From positions 1,050,916 to 1,114,915 of the forward strand of contig NZ_CH672428.1 in assembly GCF_000152745.1 (NCBI RefSeq): a DNA stretch of 64,000 nucleotides, read 5' to 3'. Every line of letters begins with the position of its first letter. Within the stretch, counting starts at the first letter, position 1. Shown here one piece after another: positions 59,848-64,000 of this stretch. The notes under the pieces were generated by a model. That model did not search any database, was not told the origin of the DNA, and was given only the letters and a program-made list of their open reading frames with translations. The stretch is from Oceanicaulis sp. HTCC2633. GTDB lineage: Bacteria; Pseudomonadota; Alphaproteobacteria; Caulobacterales; Maricaulaceae. The translations under genes and the position numbers were made by a program.

Positions 59848-60747
59848 TCAGGAATGAACGAGACGCTCGCTCTGCACCGAGCTGTCGCTCATGGAGGTCC
59901 AGCGCCAGGCGCTTTCATCGGCCAGCAGCGCCGCGAGGGCCTTGGCGTTCAGGCCATGCCCCGGACGATGCGCCTTGTAGAGCCCGATGATCGGGGCGCC
60001 AAGAAGATACAGATCTCCCAGTGCATCGAGCGCCTTGTGACGCACGAACTCGTCCGCAAAGCGCAGACCCTCGGGGTTGGCGACGCCGTCATCATCAACC
60101 ACCACGGCGTTTTCCATGGAGCCGCCGCGCGCCAGTCCTGCTTTCAGGAGCGCGCTGAACTCACGACGGAAACCGAAGGTGCGCGCCGGCGCGACCAGCT
60201 CCTGGAAATTGGCGCGGCTGACCTCGAAGGCGAAGTGCTGGCGACCAATGGCGGGGTCGTCAAAGTCGATCTCGACATCAATGCCGGGGCGCAGGGCCGG
60301 CAGGAAGACCGCATGACGCGCCCCATCCTCGACCTCGACAGGCTTGAGCACCTGCAGCGCCTTGCGCGGCGCCGGGCGGGTCTTCAGGCCGGCATGCAGG
60401 ATCAGGTCGACAAACGGCGCGGACGAGCCGTCCATGGCCGGCACCTCAGGACCGTCGAGCTCGATGATCAGATCATCCACGCCCAGACCGGCCAGCGCCG
60501 CCATCAGATGCTCCACCGTCGCCACCGAGGCGCCGGCGTCATTAACCAGAGTGGTGCCCAGATCCGTCGAGCGCACAAACTCGCGGCGCGCAGGAACAAG
60601 ACGGTCCGACACATCGAGATCGGTCCGCTCAAAGACAATGCCCGACCCCAGAGGGGCGGGCTTCATCGCCATGCGAACACGGGCTCCGGTGTGCAGGCCG
60701 ATCCCGGCGCAAAGCGCCGGCGCCGCCAATGTTGCGCGTTCAATCAT
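59848..60747 (-). CDS. lpxC: UDP-3-O-acyl-GlcNAc deacetylase
   Basis: About 299 aa from the ATG at 60747, giving MIERATLAAPALCAGIGLHTG, which matches the family N-terminus. The ATG at 60792 is also open. Zinc ligands are in VEHLMAALAGLGVDDL and KALDALGDLYLLG, and the catalytic His in RPGHGLNAKAL. It performs the committed step of lipid A synthesis and so fixes LPS production. Lies downstream of ftsZ, past a terminator, before bamD. Confidence 0.95.
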   Translation of the reverse strand: MIERATLAAPALCAGIGLHTGARVRMAMKPAPLGSGIVFERTDLDVSDRLVPARREFVRSTDLGTTLVNDAGASVATVEHLMAALAGLGVDDLIIELDGPEVPAMDGSSAPFVDLILHAGLKTRPAPRKALQVLKPVEVEDGARHAVFLPALRPGIDVEIDFDDPAIGRQHFAFEVSRANFQELVAPARTFGFRREFSALLKAGLARGGSMENAVVVDDDGVANPEGLRFADEFVRHKALDALGDLYLLGAPIIGLYKAHRPGHGLNAKALAALLADESAWRWTSMSDSSVQSERLVHS

Positions 60748-60902
60748 GAAGCAAGCCCAATCCAGTCTTTTATCAATCCAGGAGCCTGACATGCAGGAAG
60801 ATGCTTAACAGGCTCCGCCCCTCGCCCTGCACACTACGGGCCGTGATGCATCCCGCAATTAAAGGATTGTTGCACCGTGTTACGAAACCGGGGGCGCAAT
60901 GA

Positions 60903-60940
60903 AAAACGCGCCGCTCTGGACTGACAGAGCGACGCGTTTT
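60903..60940 (-). terminator. Intrinsic terminator after ftsZ
   Basis: AAAACGCG pairs with CGCGTTTT and CGCTCTG with CAGAGCG, with a one-base mismatch (C/A) between the two stem parts and a 6-nt loop. On the minus strand it is followed by GTTTTTCATT. It lies 20 bases past the ftsZ stop, uncoupling ftsZ from lpxC. Confidence 0.8.
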
Positions 60941-60960
60941 CAAGGAGTTGGCGCTAGAGC

Positions 60961-62532
60961 CTAGTTGGCCTGGCGACGCAGGAAGGCCGGAATTTCCAGC
61001 TCGTTCTCGTCCAGTTCCTCGCCGAACAGGTCGCCAGACGGCTGGCTCGGACGCGGTGCGGACTCGACCGGACTGACCACAGAGGGACGCTCGGGCTGGG
61101 CCGGCGCCTTGTTCTCGACCGGGGCGGACTTGCGGCGGCCGAACAGCGACAGACCGCGACGCGGCTCACGGGCAGGCTGGGCGTCTTCGGCCTTGGGCTG
61201 TTGAACCGGTTGCTGCGGCTGGACCTCGACCGGCTGCTGGTGCTGCATGTGCGCCTGCGGCTCGGCCGGGTGGGTCATTTCACGCTCAAGGCGCTCACGG
61301 GTCTCGACAACGGCCGGCTTGGCGACCGGATGGACCGGCTGTCCGCCGGTAAAGCTGTCCGGCGCACTGACCGTGTCGCCACCGCGCGCCGTGACTTGCG
61401 GCGCTGACGGGGCTTCGGCCCGCGGCGTTTCATTCACCGCGACGGCGTCAGAAGCGCGACGCACCAGGGGCTCGGCCTGCCGCTGGGGGCGGGTTTCACG
61501 ACCTTTCCAGACCGGAGCCACCGGCTCGGCGCCCTGACGGCGACGCGGGTCATGCATTTCGTTGAGTTCGGCGTCGATGCCGGTGGCCACGACGGACACG
61601 CGGATGATGCCTTCCAGCTCGGGGTCGAAGGTGGAGCCGACGATGATGTTCGCGTCCGGATCGACCTCGTTGCGGATCTCGTTGGCGGCCTCGTCGACTT
61701 CGTACAGCGTCATGTCCATGCCGCCGGTGATGTTGATGAGCACGCCCTTGGCGCCCTTCATCGACACATCGTCGAGCAGCGGATTGTTGATGGCGTTGTG
61801 TGCGGCTTCCACGGCGCGTTTCTCGCCGCTGGATTCGCCGGTGCCCATCATCGCCTTGCCCATCTCGTTCATCACGGTGCGGACGTCAGCGAAGTCGAGA
61901 TTGATCAGGCCCGGCATGACCATGAGGTCGGTGATGCCGCGCACGCCCGAATGCAGCACCTGGTCGGCCATGCCGAAGGCTTCCGCAAAGGTCGTCTTCT
62001 CGGTGGCGATCCGGAACAGGTTCTGGTTCGGGATGATGATCAGGGTGTCCACATGCTCCTGCAGGCGCTCAATGCCCGATTCGGCCAGGCGCATGCGGCG
62101 GGTGCCCTCGAAATGGAACGGCTTGGTCACGACGCCGACGGTCAGGATGCCCTGCTCCCGCGCAGCGCGCGCGATTACAGGCGCAGCCCCGGTGCCGGTG
62201 CCGCCGCCCATGCCGGCGGTGATGAACACCATGTGCGCGCCTTGCAGGTGCTCCTGGATTTCCGCCAGGGAGTCTTCCGCCGCCTGTTCACCCACTTCCG
62301 GGCGCGCCCCAGCGCCCAGACCTTCGGTGATCGCAGCGCCCATCTGGATGCGGCGATCGGTGCGCGCGCGCTGAAGCGCCTGCGCATCGGTGTTGGCGAC
62401 CACAAAGTCCACGCCCTCGAGCTGGGCGTCGATCATGTTGTTAACGGCGTTGCCCCCGGCGCCGCCGACACCACACACAAGAATGCGAGGTTTCAGTTCG
62501 GTGGTTTCCGGCGCGGACAGGTTCAAGGGCAT
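60961..62532 (-). CDS. ftsZ: Cell-division tubulin homologue FtsZ
   Basis: 523 aa. GTP-binding signature [15 protein letters not shown] at about 105-119, T3-T7 loops including the catalytic [11 protein letters not shown], and the opening [15 protein letters not shown]. The globular domain ends near residue 318. A long, Pro/Gln/Arg/Glu-rich linker (about 320-508) precedes the conserved C-terminal peptide [12 protein letters not shown] that binds FtsA. The long linker is typical of the Caulobacter lineage. It forms the division ring. Its upstream region carries a CtrA box and GANTC sites. Confidence 0.98.
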   Translation of the reverse strand: MPLNLSAPETTELKPRILVCGVGGAGGNAVNNMIDAQLEGVDFVVANTDAQALQRARTDRRIQMGAAITEGLGAGARPEVGEQAAEDSLAEIQEHLQGAHMVFITAGMGGGTGTGAAPVIARAAREQGILTVGVVTKPFHFEGTRRMRLAESGIERLQEHVDTLIIIPNQNLFRIATEKTTFAEAFGMADQVLHSGVRGITDLMVMPGLINLDFADVRTVMNEMGKAMMGTGESSGEKRAVEAAHNAINNPLLDDVSMKGAKGVLINITGGMDMTLYEVDEAANEIRNEVDPDANIIVGSTFDPELEGIIRVSVVATGIDAELNEMHDPRRRQGAEPVAPVWKGRETRPQRQAEPLVRRASDAVAVNETPRAEAPSAPQVTARGGDTVSAPDSFTGGQPVHPVAKPAVVETRERLEREMTHPAEPQAHMQHQQPVEVQPQQPVQQPKAEDAQPAREPRRGLSLFGRRKSAPVENKAPAQPERPSVVSPVESAPRPSQPSGDLFGEELDENELEIPAFLRRQAN

Positions 62533-62592
62533 GGCAGGTCTCCGTGGGGCGGCAGGGTTAACGAATCACCCCGTGAGACTGCGCTCGCTTGT

Positions 62593-62607
62593 TTAATCGA
62601 GCGTTAA
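62593..62607. promoter_or_regulatory. CtrA box upstream of ftsZ
   Basis: TTAA-TCGAGCG-TTAA is an exact TTAA-N7-TTAA full site, 61-75 bases upstream of the ftsZ ATG. GANTC sites (GAATC at 62563, GAGTC at 62657 and 62670), targets of CcrM methylation, flank it. In Caulobacter, ftsZ is controlled by CtrA and by methylation-sensitive GcrA; the same logic is inferred here. Confidence 0.75.
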
Positions 62608-62673
62608 GCCGCTCCCCTCAGAGCAAACCTTTTTTCGCATAGAATAACAGGACCCTGAGTCTGTTCGAGGAGT

Positions 62674-63993
62674 CTAGAAACTTTCCGCGAACCAGCGCCA
62701 GACCGCCTTCATGCCGCCCTCGCCCGTCGCCCGTTCGCGAATGCGGGCCGGACCCTGGTCAAACCGGGGCGGGCCGGAGATTGCTTCTGATGGCCCCTGA
62801 ACACATCGCAGCAGCAGACCGGCCGCCGCGCTGAAGCCCGGACCGCTGACCGCATCGCCCAGTCCGGCGAGCGAATCAGGACGCCCCAGACGCACCTGCT
62901 TGCCCAGCACCCGACCGGCCAGCTGGGCGGCGCCCGGCAATTGCGCCGCGCCGCCAGTCAGGACCACAGAGCGGCCCGACGCGCTGGCGGCGCCGGCGGC
63001 GTCCAGCCGATCACGCACCATTTCGAAGACTTCTTCCAGACGCGGCCGGATGATGGCGTTCAGAAGCGCCTTGGGCTGCTGGTTCATGGTCACCACGCCA
63101 GACCCGGCCACGGGGGGCGTCTCGATCATGATCTGATCGTCATCGGGACTATCAAGCGCACACCCATGCAGCGCCTTGATCCGCTCGGCCGCGTTGACCG
63201 GCGTGGACAGCCCCCGGGCGATGTCGTTGGTGACATGGGCGCCGCCGACCGGCACCCCGTCCACATGCTGTAGAGAGCCTTCATTGAAGACGGCCACGGT
63301 CGTTGTATGTGCGCCCATATCGATCAGCAGCGCGCCGAGATCGCGCTCATCCGGCGCCAAGGCCGCAATGCCGGAGACATAGGGCGTCGCCGCCACGCCC
63401 GCGACGGTCAGCTGGCAGCGCTCGACGCAGGAAATGAGGTTCTGCAAGGGGTCGGCGGCGGCGCTGACCAGATGCAGGTCCACGCCCAGGCTTTCGCCGA
63501 ACATGCCGCGCGGATCCTTGACGCCGCGATGGCCGTCCACGCGCCAGGAGAGCGGCAAAGCGTGAAGGAGAACCCGGCGTTGTTCATGGTGACGGCGCAG
63601 CGCCTCGGCGAGAATGCGGCGCAAATCCCGGTCGGTCACTTCACGGGCGGCGAGATCCATCTCGACGGAGATGCGCGCGCTCGCGGGGGCGCCCGCGGAC
63701 GCCGCCAGATACACCTCGCTGACCGTGTGCCCGGCCATGCGCTCGGCGTTCTCCACCGCCGCGCGGATGCTGTCCACCGCCAGATTGACGTCCACCACCT
63801 GACCGGCGCGCACGCCTCGCGTGGACTGGTGGCCGACCCCGATCACCCGCGGACGCAGGCCCGCCAGCGTCTCTTCGGTCTTGGCGATGAAACACACAGT
63901 CTTGGACGCGCCGATATCAAGCGCGGCGAACACGCCCGCCTTGCGCGGCGGCGTGGCGGCGCTTGCAGCGCCTCCTGACTTGAAAAACCCCAT
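62674..63993 (-). CDS. ftsA: Cell-division actin homologue FtsA
   Basis: 439 aa. The actin-fold motifs are FAALDIGASKTVCFIAK (phosphate 1), GALLIDMGAHTTTVAVFNEG (phosphate 2) and VVLTGGAAQLPG (adenosine). The C-terminal amphipathic end (KAVWRWFAESF) serves as the membrane-targeting helix. FtsA anchors the FtsZ ring to the membrane and recruits later division proteins. The start lies seven bases from the window edge, so the upstream ribosome-binding site is barely visible; ftsQ would be expected beyond it. Confidence 0.97.
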   Translation of the reverse strand: MGFFKSGGAASAATPPRKAGVFAALDIGASKTVCFIAKTEETLAGLRPRVIGVGHQSTRGVRAGQVVDVNLAVDSIRAAVENAERMAGHTVSEVYLAASAGAPASARISVEMDLAAREVTDRDLRRILAEALRRHHEQRRVLLHALPLSWRVDGHRGVKDPRGMFGESLGVDLHLVSAAADPLQNLISCVERCQLTVAGVAATPYVSGIAALAPDERDLGALLIDMGAHTTTVAVFNEGSLQHVDGVPVGGAHVTNDIARGLSTPVNAAERIKALHGCALDSPDDDQIMIETPPVAGSGVVTMNQQPKALLNAIIRPRLEEVFEMVRDRLDAAGAASASGRSVVLTGGAAQLPGAAQLAGRVLGKQVRLGRPDSLAGLGDAVSGPGFSAAAGLLLRCVQGPSEAISGPPRFDQGPARIRERATGEGGMKAVWRWFAESF

Positions 63994-64000
63994 CGCACCC

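Overview
The window is GC-rich, gene-dense chromosomal DNA from an alphaproteobacterium. It most resembles the stalked or dimorphic Caulobacterales/Maricaulales/Hyphomonadaceae group (inference). The supports are a circularly permuted two-piece ssrA gene, a SspB-alpha adaptor gene, a TipN-like polar coiled-coil protein, the gene order ftsA-ftsZ-lpxC-bamD-recN-ligA, and a perfect TTAA-N7-TTAA CtrA box with GANTC sites in front of ftsZ. No prophage, insertion sequence, CRISPR array or ordinary tRNA/rRNA gene was seen.

Layout. 0-7 kb: a TipN-like membrane coiled-coil protein, then a leftward lipid-transport operon (STAS-MlaE permease, MlaF ATPase, MlaD/MCE protein, auxiliary lipoprotein) with an MFS gene upstream. 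7-11.5 kb: a tightly overlapping set of a GT4 glycosyltransferase, a methyltransferase and an alpha/alpha-toroid 'prenyltransferase-like' protein, facing a second methyltransferase and a lipoprotein. This is the least understood cluster here. 11.5-14 kb: proline iminopeptidase and a sodium:neurotransmitter-type symporter. 14-20.5 kb: the elongasome operon mreB-mreC-mreD-mrdA-rodA, preceded by a TVP38-type membrane protein. 20.6-28 kb, leftward: a divergent ketol-acid reductoisomerase, miaA, a DegP-type protease, hflC, hflK, folA and thyA. 27.8-32.2 kb: copper ATPase, VOC protein, a PadR/HAAS regulatory pair and a lipoprotein.

32.3-41 kb combines protein quality control with sensing: ssrA (tag ANDNYAEEVALAA), a soluble chemoreceptor, a hybrid histidine kinase, sspB, a thioesterase, an MFS protein, a membrane chemoreceptor, and a small protein that looks like the sensor half of that chemoreceptor without its signalling half. 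41-51.3 kb: outer-membrane porin, RusA-type resolvase, fumC, a DUF4169 protein, a Fur-box-controlled TonB siderophore receptor, an Old Yellow Enzyme, a ribbon-helix-helix protein, a ClC channel and a HigBA toxin-antitoxin pair. 51.4-64 kb: a UvrD/PcrA helicase, extragenic palindromic repeats, an esterase, then ligA, recN, bamD, lpxC, ftsZ and ftsA.

Working together: the mre/mrd operon (elongation), ftsA/ftsZ (division), lpxC and bamD (outer membrane), the Mla-type transporter (lipid traffic) and DegP/HflKC (envelope proteolysis) make this mostly a cell-envelope and cell-cycle region. ssrA and sspB supply two parts of the ClpXP tagging and delivery pathway. Start codons were adjusted by ribosome-binding sites, operon overlaps and family lengths. 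All functions are assigned by reading motifs; no database search was run.
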